Position numbers and translations under genes: made by a program | Notes under the pieces: generated by a model | The model's input: only the letters and a program-made list of their open reading frames with translations | Databases searched by the model: none | What the model was told of the DNA's origin: nothing | NCBI GenBank assembly: GCA_037102815.1 | Contig: BTPP01000004.1 | Span: forward strand, 1,860,001 to 1,924,000 | Source of the DNA: Neurospora intermedia | Taxonomy: Eukaryota; Ascomycota; Sordariomycetes; Sordariales; Sordariaceae | Direction of reading: 5' to 3' | Length of the DNA: 64,000 bases | Part shown: piece after piece, positions 9,507-19,790 of the stretch | How the letters are laid out: the number at the start of each line of letters is the position of its first letter | Numbering within the stretch: the first letter of the stretch is position 1

Positions 9507-11009
9507 ATGCGCGATGACAACGACCCGTTAAACGACTTCCTGAAGCCCTTCAGGAAGTTCAAGGAGCACGTCGACGACAATATCGGCGCCGGCTTCCACA
9601 CCATTCTCGACACTATCCTATACCTCACGCCATATCAACTATCCAGACGAGATGCTCCGTCCTCACCAGCCCTGGGCACCGACATTACTCGGGGCAAGAA
9701 CTTACCCGACATCCGCTCCTACGAAAAAAATAAGGACTCTGAAGAGCTGGAGCGTTACTTTGACGAGCTGCAAAGAAATGGCACCAACTACTTTGAAGCA
9801 GCCCGCGCCTGGAGGCTGTTTCTGCTACGCTCCAATTACTCCCCGGTTCGCCTTTCTCTCGAGCTCGGCTGGAAACCCGCCCCCAAGGGTCTGACTCTGG
9901 AAATGGATCCCAATCAATTTGGATGGGAGGACGCCTTTGAGGATCTTCTTGCCGAAAGCTCGGCCAAGCCTATGAGGAGTCTTGACTCCCACTGGTTCAC
10001 CAAACAATACCCTCTCTATCCAAAGTACCTTGAACAGAGCAAGACCGTGACCCCGGATATGCTGCGAGCACTTGATATGGACCAGAGAATACGCTTCCGC
10101 AAACTTGACGAAGCCTGGTTTCCCCTCTACTCTCGCCTGTTCGTTGATGCCTCCGACCGCCGCTACTGCTCACCACGCAGTATGGAAGAGTGGATTGAAT
10201 GGAGAAAGGCGGAGGCGGAAAAGGACGACTTCCACTACAACATACTTTCTCAGCTCGTGTCAAACCTCGGAATCGATGCTTCTCGCTGGGCCGACAAGAA
10301 CAGAAATCGGGACGAAGCCGTTCTAGAGATGCAAGGACGCATCATCAATGATGTCAGCAACACGCTTGGCGACGTCGTTGACATGTCCAACGGCTTCTTT
10401 GACAACTTGACATGGTTCATCAACAAGTTCGACCGTGCGTTAACCGAGGAGACAGAGCGGGAATCGAAGAAGAACTTGCAAAGGCCCAGCTCGAACGACA
10501 AGAAGCATCCTGACACAGAGCAGGATTTGACCGATGTCATCTTGACAGCTTTCAACGAGTCCAACCGTTCACTGAGCACGCTCTTCAAATCCTTTGCGAA
10601 CGAGCTCAAGGATACTAAACGCTTCTTCGATGACTGGATCGATTCTCGAGATGTTGACAGTCTCGCCAAGTCTTCCGATACCGCTGTCACTACTAGAGAC
10701 AACAGCACCGTCACCACCACTACCACCGAGAAGGACGGGGTGACCGAAGTCGTCAAGAAGGAAGAGTATACCGACGCATCCGGTGCGGTACATGTCAAGC
10801 AGGAAATCATTAGGAAGGATGCTGAGGGCAACGTGATCAGCAGATCGAGTAGCCACTCGGTCCAAAGTAAGCGCTCTTGGTCTTTTGGCAACTTCGGTGC
10901 TGATGAAGACGCCAAGTCCTCCCTCGCCGAGAAGGGCCGCGACCAGGACGGAAACACTAAGGATGATGACGGCAAGGATGGGAAAAAGGATGGGTGGTTC
11001 TGGAAGTAA
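9507..11009 (+). CDS. Conserved-looking fungal protein of unknown function (500 aa)
   Basis: Single-exon open frame with normal coding composition. The ATG at 9507 follows CAATCACA-type leader sequence, and the start MRDDNDPLNDFLKPF looks genuine. I do not recognise the family. Residues about 1-130 include an aromatic-rich helix-like segment (GAGFHTILDTILYLTPYQL). About 130-290 has several Trp-containing motifs (WRLFLLRSNYSPVRLSLELGW, DAWFPLYSRLF-type, MEEWIEWRKAEAEKDDFHY). About 370-440 is a Thr run TVTTTTTEKDGVTEVVKKEEY and a beta-like segment GAVHVKQEIIRKDAEGNV. The C-terminus is a charged Asp/Lys/Gly tail ending GWFWK. No transmembrane helix, signal peptide or catalytic motif was seen. 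The downstream neighbour is convergent and gives no clue. Confidence 0.8.
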   Translation: MRDDNDPLNDFLKPFRKFKEHVDDNIGAGFHTILDTILYLTPYQLSRRDAPSSPALGTDITRGKNLPDIRSYEKNKDSEELERYFDELQRNGTNYFEAARAWRLFLLRSNYSPVRLSLELGWKPAPKGLTLEMDPNQFGWEDAFEDLLAESSAKPMRSLDSHWFTKQYPLYPKYLEQSKTVTPDMLRALDMDQRIRFRKLDEAWFPLYSRLFVDASDRRYCSPRSMEEWIEWRKAEAEKDDFHYNILSQLVSNLGIDASRWADKNRNRDEAVLEMQGRIINDVSNTLGDVVDMSNGFFDNLTWFINKFDRALTEETERESKKNLQRPSSNDKKHPDTEQDLTDVILTAFNESNRSLSTLFKSFANELKDTKRFFDDWIDSRDVDSLAKSSDTAVTTRDNSTVTTTTTEKDGVTEVVKKEEYTDASGAVHVKQEIIRKDAEGNVISRSSSHSVQSKRSWSFGNFGADEDAKSSLAEKGRDQDGNTKDDDGKDGKKDGWFWK

Positions 11010-12355
11010 ACCTCTTTTCAGTGATGACATGAGGTCGCCTCGCCCATGTCTCACCAGTCGAGATGATGACAAGAATGAGCGATGCTGTCACGTCACGTTC
11101 TTGTGTGTACATTACCTGCCTATACCCCTTTCCTTCATTTTTTTCTTTACACAAAGCCGATGACACTTTCTAGTATATGACGCATATGTAGCCGACGAGT
11201 CTATGTCAAATACAAAATTTTCCCATCCACTATCCGGCACAATTGTCATTGTTTTTCTGGTGTCGCATGTTGCCGAAAAGTCTTCTCATGAAAAATGTTC
11301 CGTCTAACGGGTGTTCAAAATCAACGCTGGTTATAGTCATCGACGCAGCCGTGTGCACGTAAAAGGATGGAAAGAATGGCAACCGTAAACTTGATGCTGT
11401 ACATTTCTACCGCCATATAGACCGCCGCCCTCTGGATATTTCGAGCCCGTCTTTCGTCTCCCATCTCGAAACCAAAGGCGACCAGTAGCGACTGTAATAT
11501 ACAAATAAAACTTCCTCAACCTCAACTTCACGTTCGCCCCCTAATTTTTCCCCTACCTTCCAACACTCTTGACGAATTGCGTCCACTCTCCATAGTACTA
11601 TTCATGTACCGGGCAATGAACGGCCGCCAGCAATACAAGTAATTGGGTCGATGACGACCGGCGGATTCCTTGATGTTGAATAGGTACTTTTCTTTTTCGT
11701 TTAGTATCAGTCGACCTTCCATCCCATCTTCAGACTTTTCATCTCCCTCGTTGAGTGGCTGACCAAAACCTCACACATGCAGCACTGATAAGGGGTATAT
11801 TTATCGTTTTCGATCGCGTCAGTCTGTGACGCCTTGTGGGGTTGATCGTTGCAGTGGTAGTGATACTTCGTTGCTCTCCCTCCCTACGCCCTCCACCCCG
11901 TTCTTTGAGACCCGCCCCCAAGGCGCTCGAACCAGGGTGCCATTTTCTTCTGTATCCTTTTTTGCTGGTTTTATTGTATTTCTGGTTACTTGAAAGTTGA
12001 GATTACCCTTTCTGGTTTATTTGATGTCCTACCCTTCTTGGTGCCCATCGCTGTTGTAGGTCGAAGTGTGGAGGTGAAATGAGGAGAGCAACGACACGAT
12101 TAACCGTCTCGGAGGCCAAGCAAGTCCTTTGGAAGAGAACAACAGACGGGAGTTTGAGAACCAAGAAGTTATAGCTACATTTCTCGAAGTGTGAGCTTAC
12201 CTAAAAACAAAACCATCTCTAGCTACCTAGTTTAAATGAACTATTTCGCTAGCTTGTGTACCAACAGAAGAAATCGAAAATTTGCGCTTGTTACAACTTT
12301 ACCACTTCTGCCATGACCTCAACACAAACCATTCATATTCCAGCCACGTGAAACA
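11010..12355. other. Convergent 3' intergenic region
   Basis: About 1.35 kb between two converging genes. AT-rich patches with TTTTTCTTT runs are compatible with 3' ends. Short open frames on both strands have no coding character. Confidence 0.5.
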
Positions 12356-13817
12356 TCACTCAGGGGTAGTCAAAGGTGCGCCTCCGCCCGCCGGCCCAAC
12401 TTCCTCCATAGTTTCCTCATCCTCCTCGTCCTCTTCCTCCTCCTTTCCAGTCTCTTTTCCCTTCACAACAGGCCTCCCATCCCCAATAGCCCCCAAATTC
12501 TTCCTCGCTCCCTCTCCCATGCAAGTTTCGAAAACATACCCCGACCCAGTCCCTTCTCCAAGAAACGTCCCTAACTTCAGATCCGCCTCCGTTGTAACCA
12601 GATGTCCCCTCTTCTCCACCACCTCCTCGCGCATGCGATCGATGAAATATCTGAAATGTGACCGTTTCTCATCAAAGTGTCTATCCGGAAGTAAGACTTC
12701 CCGAGATCCAGGCCCCCTTTTACACTCAGTGCCAAATGATATACCCCACTGCTGGAACACACTGAGCGCCAGAAGCTCGTGGTAGCCGAGGGAACACCCA
12801 CTGAGAAGGTAATAGTCGTGGTAGGGACAGAGATCTTGGCCATGCAGAATTCTGACTTCCGGGCTCTTTGGGCAGGGAATGTTGATAGTTGGAAGAAATT
12901 GGTGGATATTGACGTGATCTGTGGTCAGATTGCAGTGGAGGCAGGTACGCGGTTGAGAGAACTCGGGCCAGGGGTGGCTTGGGATGCTATATATTGTATG
13001 TTTCCTTGTGCTTAGCTTGTCGTGTATGTAGTAAGTTCTATGTTGACAGGAAAGACCTGCAGAATGTTGTCGGCTTGGGGGGTGTGCTGGACATCGCAAC
13101 GTACCAGGCAGAGAGAGTGCTTGAGCCTTTGGGAGCATGAAGGATATGCCTGTACCGTACAAGCCTTTTCAGCTTGTTGACGTCTTGTTCGCGTTCTGGC
13201 CACAGGTAACAAACATCAATTAGTTCACTCTTGTTGCATACATATAATCGTCGGCAAATGACACAGCGCGCACATGGCCAATGACCTGTCAAAAGCCACG
13301 ATGAAAGAAGGAGGAGAAACAACTTACTCAGTCTATAATCCATCGGCGAGATTTTCGTGGCAAGCCTGTCGGCTTCCTTGGACTTGGGTTCTCGCAGCTT
13401 GAGAGCGGAAAGAGTTCTGAAATTTCCTGCTCTCATGGCACGAAGAAGACCTTCTTGCGCGGGATTCAACGGTAGTTCCTCCTAAAAGTCATATTCGTTG
13501 CGCATCCAAATCTTGTGACTGGCTACCCGTAGTGTGATAGGTGCCACCTTGAAGACGGTCAATGTCTCTGGCTCCTTGAAGACAACTTGCGTGCCGTCAA
13601 AACAGATGTCCCAGGTCAGCTTGAGGGCCAAGTCAACGAGCCAATCAACGTATTGTTTCCATTCAGCTACCATTTGGTTGTTTTTGTTATCGTTATTCTT
13701 TCCCGGATTCGTTGCCTGGGGAGAGACCTGCTTCTTGGGTTTGAAATATTCTTGAGGGTCGGCCTGCTCTTGAGAAAAGGCCTTTCCGGGAAGGAAAGGT
13801 GCCTTAATTGGATTCAT
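12356..13817 (-). CDS. Orphan cysteine-rich protein, gene model uncertain (in-frame TAG at 13484-13482)
   Basis: I do not recognise this gene. Proposed exons: 13817-13328 (ATG at 13817), 13285-13105 and 12986-12356. Introns are 13327-13286 (42 nt, GTAAGT...TTGACAG) and 13104-12987 (118 nt, GTACGT...TATATAG), with phases that agree. Within exon 1 a TAG at 13484-13482 interrupts an otherwise continuous frame: MRNEYDF, stop, EELPLNPAQEGLLRAMRAGN. The stop is removable by a third in-frame intron ending TTTTAG at 13482, with donor GTGGCA (66 nt) or GTAGCC (45 nt). If it is not spliced, the gene is broken. The mature protein would have paired cysteines (PCARCVICRRLYVC, then TCLHCN, then PCPKS and DLCPYHDYY) that could bind zinc, a GCSLGYHELLALSVFQQW segment and an acidic tail (KEEEEDEEDEE). 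The layout resembles fungal F-box-associated Cys-pair proteins, but I cannot assign it. Confidence 0.5.
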
Positions 13818-14326
13818 TTTAAGAGCGATGTTCTTGATATGCTGCTCTGTGAGATAATATGGTATAATGGAATCGAAATGTAAACGACAGCGCCGGTAGA
13901 CCGTTCAGAAGAAACGAATGATGTTTGGAGGGTTACCGATAGAACAGACTTGAGTTTGAACCAGAAGACGAATTGAAGTTGATATAAACTGCATGATTGT
14001 GCCGAACGAGGTTCACTGGGGTACCATTCCTTTGGGCGGAAAAGGAAAAGGCCAGGTCGGGTACACCTTCTCCCTTTGAAGCAGGGCGTCAGTTTCATAA
14101 GAACCCTCCTTCCTCTGATGATAACCCTCCTTTCCCATCATGATCTTTCGGATGGTAAGGGCACTGGTGTAGTCGATGAGTCTTCCAGGGCATTGGATGG
14201 CAGGCACAACACTGCAAATATTGGGAAGGTGCATTCAAGTTGTGTCGCTAGAGGTAGGAAGGAGGGGTATTCACATCTAGCTTGCAAGTCGGCTCGCGGG
14301 ATCATTCTACCGACAGTCTCGTGTTT
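13818..14326. other. Intergenic spacer between two leftward orphan genes
   Basis: 509 bases. It holds the promoter of the 13817 gene. No further gene seen. Confidence 0.45.
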
Positions 14327-15169
14327 TTAATTATCACTCCCTTTGTTCCCCATTGAACCTACACATGAGATGTGAGTGTTAGCTATCAAGTCTGCTTTGT
14401 CCTTCTCGATACTGTTAGGTACTGAACGTACATTGGCTTTCAACCGTTTTGTCCAGCATCCTGTGGATCCTGAGAATACCACTGTTCGAATCATCGGTTT
14501 GGTATTTGTTATCAGTTCTACCAACGCACAAGATAACTTGAACTGTACCCTGACCGCCGTCCACCTCCCTGGCTGCCAATGTGTATCCTATTGGGGAGGT
14601 GGTACTCAGAGTTCTCAACTGGAAGCTGTCATCAACGTCATGGACTGACCCACAATTAGGGCCGTTCAGTCGGAGCTAAATCCGTAATATCCAATCATTT
14701 GTCTACTTAAATCCCGATCGGGAAAGAAGGGTACGTACCTCCAACTGTTCTCAACACGACACCATTCCAGCGGCCCTGTCATTAAAACATCCTCGAGTTC
14801 TAAAATCACACGATCCAAGGTCGACGGATTCGTTGGGTTAATTCGATCTGGTTAATGGAGAGCAAGACGGTCTAAACACACCTGGCACCAACATACCAAT
14901 CGAACGGACTTAGCACCACGGCAGTCTATTTCCAAACCTATACGCAGTCGGGACCTTCCAGCATGGACTTCGAAGTATACTATCATGGGGAATGTTGGCG
15001 GAATTTCCCGATTGCAGTTGACTTGCACAGCGGTCCAAACAGGAGAGGCCAGTGTCCCTTGTGATGGATGATCAGTCTTTTTTAGCATCACTTGTAACTA
15101 ACTCCCAGCGATAATATTTGGCAAGCGAGTGCTGCCGTGAATGCAAGCAACAACAAAAAATGAAAGCAT
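14327..15169 (-). CDS. Small orphan protein, possibly secreted, about 188 aa in five exons
   Basis: No family recognised. Proposed exons: 15169-15103, 15057-14893, 14847-14739, 14625-14432, 14358-14327 (stop TAA). Donors/acceptors are GTTAGT...CACAAG, GTTGGT...AACCAG, GTACGT...ATGACAG and GTACGT...GTGTAG, and phases agree throughout. Intron 2 is the weakest: the stronger donor GTATGT four bases upstream gives the wrong phase. The N-terminus MLSFFVVACIHGSTRLP has a short hydrophobic core that could be a signal peptide. The rest includes VWTAVQVNCNREIPP, MIVYFEVHAGRSRLRIGLEI, NPSTLDRVILELEDVL, GPLEWCRVENSW and GTVQVILCVGR, with scattered cysteines. It lies 146 bases downstream of the tdp1 stop on the same strand. 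Introns 1 and 2 are only 45 nt. Existence as a gene rests on four consecutive splice joins keeping one open frame. Confidence 0.5.
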
Positions 15170-15315
15170 CCAGTTCCATCCTGACACTCAGCCCCTTACA
15201 AACCCTCCGTTCCATGTTAAGTCAAGCCCAGAAGCCATGATAACAGCCCTGAATGAAGACTCCGCCGCGCCCATGTAATGCCCAAAGTACTCCTCTCCAC
15301 TCCAAGGTGCCCCAA

Positions 15316-18191
15316 TCAAAAGCCTCCAAAGAAGAAAGGACTCTTCGATCCAGTAAACGCAAGCGGGGATCCTGGTACTCGCATCGGAATCGGTACGTGG
15401 CCCTCAAAGACTCCCCACGACGAGTCATCGTCCATTTCCTCAGGCACGACGGCTTTGCCCTTACCCTTGCCATTGCCCTCACCCTCCTGCTTCTCAGCAA
15501 GCACCGCTGATGACGAACTGGCAACTGTAGTAGTCCCAGCAGGAATGAGAACACCACACTCCCAGTTCCGGCAAGTAATTTTGAACTTTTTGGTGCTACG
15601 ATCTTTGATGAGTCGGCCCCTGATGAAATCATGAAAAGAGTTGGTCAAATTCTTGGTCAAACTTTGGGATACTTGGAACCTCACAAACTTACCAAGCACT
15701 CTCTGAAAGATTCGCACTGCCAACGTACGCGAAACCGCTCACAACTGTCTTGCCAGGTTCGTTTTTGGACTCTTCCGTCCTCCTGACGAAGATCGTCTTA
15801 TTGTGCATGAGCATGCCTGGTCTCGTGGAGACGCAGTCTCGCAAGACTTCTCGGGGAAAAGTCGGTGCCTCGAACCACTGTTTCTGGAAACATATAGTTC
15901 CGGCGTCCTGTCATTGTCATGTTATTATCAGGTCGTTGATGTAGTATGGGGAAGAAGGGAATAGCTCTTCAAGACAGGATAGGTGGCTAGCGACTGACCT
16001 TTGCTATACTAGTCCGCACCGTGTTCTTTGATGGGAAATATACCCGAGTGTGTTTCCTGACCTCAACAGCCCCGAGATCTGGCGCTTCCTGGCCCTTCTT
16101 GCCTACTGGCCGACTCTCGAGCTTTTTGATACCAGAGTCGCCTACTCCTTGTTAGCAACGAAGCGGGAGTACGCTAGTTGTAGGTTTTGGGAGATACTTT
16201 ACCTTGACAGGCGTAATATAGTGCTTTAAGTAGGGAATCTTTGATGGATCCCAATGATGCAGCCTGTAGTCCAGTCATCAGCAAACAGTTGTAGTAGAAG
16301 CTGGGACACGGAGATAAGCGCAGAGGACCCACCACGACATCCATCTCAATTGTCTTTGTTGTACCAAGATCTAAAGCCTTGACAGAACGACCAAGCCCGC
16401 AGTAGCCTAGCAAGATTGAGGTTAGCTTATGCGATAGCTGTACAACTATAATCTGTCAAATCTACCTGTCCTCCAAGCTTTATCATCATAGTGAGAAGCA
16501 GCGCTAGTTGTGAAGTTTTAGTGCCTCTTCGATTGTCTTTATCAGGGTTTGGTGGTCGAACTCACATCGAGTGAACGAAACCATAGCGCCTCGTTTCCGT
16601 CCAGTCATACTTCTTCAAGCTTCTGATGAGACCATCATCCAGCTGCTTGGCCTTCAGGAAATACAACAACTCCTCGCCAAAGGGGGTGAGCTCTCTTGTC
16701 ACGTCTGGATCATCAAGGAGAGGGAGGTCAATGATGAACAGGATCTGAGAGGGGCCATTAGTAACTGTCGCGGCTCAAGAGTAACTGGAAGTAGTAGACT
16801 CACGTTCTCCATATCACCCGTCTCACCCCAATCGAAGCTCACCAGATTAGCGCTGGGCACAACGATGCGAAGATGGTCTTTGTACTTGAGCAGCTGAAGC
16901 TTCGAATGCATGCATCCCGAACCGTTCATGGGAACAAGATGCTTCCGCACTGTTGGGAATCCATCCAACCAGGTCTATGAGGAAAAGAAGACGTTAATCA
17001 TGTCATGAATTTTTGAGGTGAAGAAACATGCCAGCCTGCCTCGGGGCTTCCAGGGGTATCCCGATTCTCTGAACCTACACTGATTTGTTCCCCCTGATTA
17101 GGGGCACCCCGACATAGTATCAGTTTCGTCCTCATCAAATCCAGCTTGTCGAACAGCCACGCCTCGTCCAAGATAAATGTACTCAACACTGCCAACTGCA
17201 GCTTATCCTTCTGGAAGACTTCTTCGATCGTAATGTCATCCCCCTTCCTCGCTTGACCACGGACCCACGTTTTCTTGACTGCACCGTGGGGAAAGGAAAG
17301 TTCTGTTTTTGGTCTACTACCGCTTGTGGTGCCGGCAATGGAGGATTTCTCCGCACTTGCTGCCGTTGCTGCCACTTTTCCTTTTCCTGACTCTGACGGA
17401 TTTGCTTGCTGCTTCCCGGCTTTGACCATGCGGCCCGTGACCGGCGAACTGCTGGACCCTTGAGAGCTTGCCGTCTCGTCTTCATCAGACTCAGGCAGCA
17501 GCAAATCGGCAATTGTTTGTGGACCAGTAGCATTGTGGTAGCTACTGGTCGACATCTTTGAGCGTTGATGGGGACGGGCGGTGGTCGGACTGGGAGATTC
17601 CAAAGCTGATGAAGCTGGTCGTTTGTTCTTCAAGCGAGCGAGACGCTCCTCTTCCATTTTCTTCCTGTCAAGGCCGAAAAGTGCTGATACACTGTGTGCC
17701 TGGGCAGAGGTGGTAGAGGCTTGTTTGCTGGGTTGGGATAATTTGGTATCCTGGGCGGCAGGCTTTGATTGAATGGTGGATTTACTCAGACTTCCATCGT
17801 CGTCCTCATCGTCTTGTGTTAGGTCAATTGTAGCGCTTGACCTCCCACCAGCCTGCGGTTTGGAAGGATCCTGACCAAGTGACAAAGCGATAGCGACGCG
17901 CAGTGCTTCGTCATCGGATATGTCCTCGGCATCATTGAACCGTGTGCCGCCCTTGAGGCCGGTCATTGCATATGCCGTAGGTGAAGTCGTGCAGAAGCAA
18001 GAGAAGTAGTGCGATTGAGATAAATAGTGTTGACGGCCGAAAAGGTTGTCGGGGGCTGAGATCCTGGCGGGACGCGTAAAAATGGTATTTCCAAGGTGCG
18101 TAGGATGTGACTGCGAGAAGAAAGCTGGGACAAAAAGAGAGCGAAATAATCTAGGAGAGTGGAAGATGAATGTTGAGACGAAACGCGTCAT
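15316..18191 (-). CDS. tdp1: Tyrosyl-DNA phosphodiesterase 1 (Tdp1) with N-terminal ubiquitin-interacting motif
   Basis: Phospholipase D superfamily enzyme that removes tyrosyl adducts of topoisomerase I from DNA 3' ends. Nine exons: 18191-17028, 16974-16804, 16744-16566, 16503-16466, 16406-16333, 16263-16203, 16141-15999, 15907-15693, 15619-15316. All introns are GT-AG (53-91 nt) and all phases agree, giving 782 residues. A UIM-like helix (DDEALRVAIALSLGQ) is at about 93-107. Both HKN motifs are present: CMHSKLQLL...PSANL (His411, Lys413) and GMLMHNKTIF...GSANLSESAW (His645, Lys647). Other family marks are FDWGETGDMEN, WRTTGYCGLG, YYACQG, FPSKNTV and RNWECGVLIP. A second in-frame ATG at 17966 starts MTGLKGGTRF just before the UIM. 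The 75 residues upstream of it are Arg/Ser/Phe-rich and look like a mitochondrial presequence. Confidence 0.93.
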
Positions 18192-19790
18192 GCAAGAAAA
18201 AAAAAAAAAAGAAAAAGGATAGCAGTTCCGTTCAGTCAGAGAAAAACTTCCAAGGTGTTGTTGTTGGGTAAATAGGCAAGAGCGGGAGTGTGTTTGTCGG
18301 ACAAGACGAATGAAAGCGGGGTGTGCGAATGTGAAGCAGAGGCCTCATCGTGCATGCATTTTGAAGATGAGGACCGTCAGGACACTCAGCATCTAGGAAA
18401 CTCGAGCATCATGGTGTTTCGACGACAATAATCAGCACTGGAATGGTAAAATGCGAGCTGTTTCTTTCTATCGACTTTAACCGGATTTCTTCTTTCGCGA
18501 CTCACGTCATCCCGTCGTTCGACTTGAAGTCCACGCACCCGATCGTTTTCTGTCTGTTGACGCTGCTGTGTCCAACACAAAAAGGGTTAGGGTTATCACT
18601 GATCAGAGAGCCAGACTCGGATGTCGATATCAGATACCTGTGGGTAGTCGCTACACCCTTTCTATTTTCCATGCATGTCCGCTTTCTCTGTACGACTGGA
18701 CATTTTATGACCTCTAATGATTCTACGCGATGTCCTCCGAGTGAACCGGGTAAGAATCAGCCACCGACTTCGTCCTGCACAGCTGACAGATAATGAGAGT
18801 TTGGCTGAACCAATGTGGTGGAGGGTATAAATGGTTTGAGACATTCCGAAACTAAGTCTAACTACTTGTGCTATCTAAGCTGGCAAACCAAATATCCCCC
18901 TCCAAAAGTATTTTTTTTTGTTGTTTTTCGATTTATATGTTGTATACGTGCGTGTTAGATAATGCGTCGTGGTGTGTGGCGTGCAAGTACCGGGTATAGT
19001 TCGCTGTGTATGTACGGATCCCATTGGCGTAGGGTTCCTTTCGTGCCTTTCCTTTCCTGACTTCCTAAAAAACCCCCAAATGTGATGGTCTTCGAAACGT
19101 CGTCCGATTCTTGACAACTCCGAGTTCCCCCTTTGTTGAACGCCCATGTTTCTATGCGTATCATACCAAAACCACCCTCGTACAACAGGCCACGCCTGCA
19201 AATGATAATAAGGGTCCAAATCCCGCCCAACTCCCAATGACGGTATGGGTATCACCAAAAACCAATGCCGCAATGCAGCAAGTCAAATGGACCACACTCG
19301 TACCAAATGTTGAATGACATAGACCCAAATTCGCCCTCGCAATGTTCGAGAAGGAAAAAAAAAAGTAAAAAAAAAAACCAAAATAAAAAAGACAAAAGAA
19401 GCAACACAGATAACAATGAGCCCGAAACATAGGCTGATATGCTAGCCAGCATAAGAAATGAGAAAGAAAAAAAAAGATACAAGAGCCGGTCTATCCTATG
19501 ACGGCATAGACCCGGAAATCATGGTCGGTACACCATACCTTCCAAAACGCCAGTGATTCGACAAATCGGACAGACCCAATGCCAAACACAAATCCACCGG
19601 ATCCATCGCTGACGCATGCATGTAAAATCTGCAAAGTCCGGGAATCGTACCGTCACCATCCAACGCCTGATATTAAGATGACGGATATGAAAGGAAATGT
19701 GCAACGATTAAAAGAAATGCTAGATGTCGACACTCATGTGACAACAAGGTAAACCTTCCGGCGGTATGGACAATAGATGGTACGCCTGAA
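18192..19790. promoter_or_regulatory. 1.6 kb upstream of tdp1 and 3' side of the EDC1-like gene
   Basis: Contains the tdp1 promoter, a 14-base A run just before its ATG (18196-18209), two tandem TTAGGG-type units near 18583-18595, and A-rich tracts at 19351-19385 (antisense T-rich). No gene supported. Confidence 0.5.
18583..18595 (+). repeat. Two telomere-type repeats (agggttagggtta)
   Basis: Direct reading of the sequence about 390 bases upstream of the tdp1 start. TTAGGG is the fungal telomere unit. Internal copies can bind Tbf1-like factors in yeasts, but two units may be chance. Confidence 0.5.

Noticed and set aside
16975-17035. GC-AG intron in tdp1 starting GCATGT
   Set aside because: Joining there creates a stop. 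The GTTTCT donor three bases further keeps frame.
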